Of a DNA stretch of 6,873 nt, positions 6,132-6,873 are shown one piece after another. This DNA comes from Alphaproteobacteria bacterium (GTDB taxonomy: Bacteria > Pseudomonadota > Alphaproteobacteria > Rhizobiales > Beijerinckiaceae). The stretch lies in the NCBI GenBank assembly GCA_009921785.1, contig RFXE01000099.1, forward strand, positions 1-6,873, written 5' to 3'. Position 1 is the first letter of the stretch, and the number at the start of each line of letters is the position of its first letter. Below the pieces are notes generated by a model. The model was not told the origin of the DNA. It worked only from the letters and a program-made list of their open reading frames with translations, and made no database searches. Both the position numbers and the translations under genes were made by a program.

Positions 6132-6157
6132 GGCTAATGTTCGAGGGTATTAGAGCC
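6132..6157 (-). repeat. Inverted repeat in the monooxygenase leader
   Basis: GGCTAAT (6132-6138) pairs with ATTAGAGCC (6149-6157) if GA is bulged, giving 7 base pairs around a 10-base loop. It lies 20 bases upstream of the monooxygenase ATG and just outside its ribosome site (6122-6125), so it may fold in the 5' UTR or be a protein site. There is no T-run, so it is not a standard terminator. Confidence 0.35.
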
Positions 6158-6260
6158 TCAAACACTGCAGAGCCGAGAATCAGTTTACAAGATTTCCGCG
6201 CCCATGCGACTGTCGGGGCAGAATTAAATTATATCTTGCATGGCTAAATCTGCGGCACAA

Positions 6261-6266
6261 AGGGAG
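6261..6266 (+). promoter_or_regulatory. Ribosome binding site deciding the pcs start
   Basis: AGGGAG lies 9 bases before ATG at 6276. An in-frame ATG at 6240 would add 12 residues but has no purine-rich site in front of it, so 6276 is preferred. Confidence 0.7.
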
Positions 6267-6275
6267 AGAGCTGAG

Positions 6276-6873
6276 ATGGCAGAGGTAGGCTCGGGTTCGT
6301 CTGACGAAATGTCGCACCCTAAGGGTAAGGCAACCCATCGCTATCGCGCCTTTGCCGTTCATGTCTTTACGGCATCGGGTGCGACCATTGCGTTTCTTGC
6401 TCTCACAGCTGCCATCGAACAGAAAATGGGCTTGGCGTTTGCATGGCTGGGTTTAGCGCTTTTGGTTGATGGCATTGACGGCACATTCGCCCGCGCATGG
6501 GCTGTCCAAAAATATGCCCCGCAACTCTCAGGTGATGTTCTCGATCTTGTGGTCGATTATGTTACTTATGTTTTTGTTCCTGCCGTTATTCTATTGATGA
6601 GCGGTCTTTATCCGCATTGGCTCCTGGCACTTCAAGGCGCGATCATCGTCTTGTCAGCTGCGTTATATTTTGCCTCGAATACGATGAAGACGGATGATTA
6701 TTGGTTTCGAGGCTTTCCTGCAGTTTGGAACCTCGTTGTGTTCCACATCCTTGTGTTTCAACCGCCTGCGCTTGCCACAACAATTGGCGTCATTGTGCTC
6801 GCTCTGGCGCAAGCTTCAAATTTCACCTTTGTTCATCCGGTGCGCGTGAAAATGCTCCGTCCACTCACGCTCG
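6276..6873 (+). CDS. pcs: Phosphatidylcholine synthase (partial, C-terminus missing)
   Basis: The 199 residues present belong to the bacterial phosphatidylcholine synthase Pcs, an inner-membrane enzyme that joins choline to CDP-diacylglycerol to make phosphatidylcholine and CMP. After a polar N-terminus come FAVHVFTASGATIAFLAL (26-43) and the CDP-alcohol phosphotransferase motif: D65, D68-G69, A72-R73, then 12 residues to G86, D90 and D94. The 12-residue gap instead of the usual 8 is characteristic of Pcs. LDLVVDYVTYVFVPA, MKTDDYWFRGFPAVWNL (137-153) and NFTFVHPVRV (182-191) are further Pcs blocks. Several hydrophobic helices are visible. The reading frame runs off the window, with roughly 40-50 residues missing by comparison with the family. 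Having Pcs implies access to environmental or host choline; whether a methylation route (PmtA) also exists cannot be seen. Divergent from the ubiquinone hydroxylase gene. Confidence 0.93.
   Translation, partial: MAEVGSGSSDEMSHPKGKATHRYRAFAVHVFTASGATIAFLALTAAIEQKMGLAFAWLGLALLVDGIDGTFARAWAVQKYAPQLSGDVLDLVVDYVTYVFVPAVILLMSGLYPHWLLALQGAIIVLSAALYFASNTMKTDDYWFRGFPAVWNLVVFHILVFQPPALATTIGVIVLALAQASNFTFVHPVRVKMLRPLTL

Overview
The window looks like ordinary chromosomal DNA from an alphaproteobacterium, most likely of the order Hyphomicrobiales (Rhizobiales). The clues are an IalB-family secreted protein, the 'long' YejA-type peptide-binding protein, an alphaproteobacterial-type HspQ, a UbiH-like hydroxylase with the GEAAH...PPIGAQGLN signature, and a CDP-choline-dependent phosphatidylcholine synthase. 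Base composition looks close to 50% GC by eye, and nothing stands out as recently acquired. I see no transposase, integrase, phage gene, CRISPR array, tRNA or rRNA.

Layout. (1) Positions 1-2516, minus strand: a tightly packed transcription unit made of a periplasmic family-5 peptide-binding protein, a cytoplasmic FrnE/DsbA-like thiol oxidoreductase, and the first 26 codons of a probable membrane protein leaving the window. Gene junctions are 3 and 2 nt. (2) Positions 2517-2721: a divergent control region with a strong inverted repeat. (3) 2722-3459, plus strand: an exported IalB-family protein. It converges on hspQ (3501-3830, minus), whose stop codon sits in the loop of an intrinsic terminator. 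(4) 3831-3982: a divergent spacer with a good hspQ promoter and a tandem 8-bp repeat. (5) 3983-4954, plus: an AEC-family membrane carrier starting at TTG. It converges, with 9 bp between stop codons, on (6) 4964-6112, minus: a UbiH/UbiF/UbiL-type FAD monooxygenase. (7) 6113-6275: a second divergent spacer. (8) 6276-6873, plus: the first 199 codons of phosphatidylcholine synthase, running off the right edge.

Functional picture. Several genes concern the cell envelope and membrane: peptide capture in the periplasm, a secreted IalB protein, a carboxylate-type carrier, a quinone-biosynthesis hydroxylase and a membrane-lipid synthase. They are in separate, mostly divergent or convergent units, so this is shared theme rather than a demonstrated pathway. 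I did not find a convincing novel system. The points worth a second look are regulatory: a possibly leaderless hspQ transcript, the terminator/stop-codon overlap, spacer inverted repeats, and an orphan peptide-binding protein coupled to a thiol oxidoreductase.
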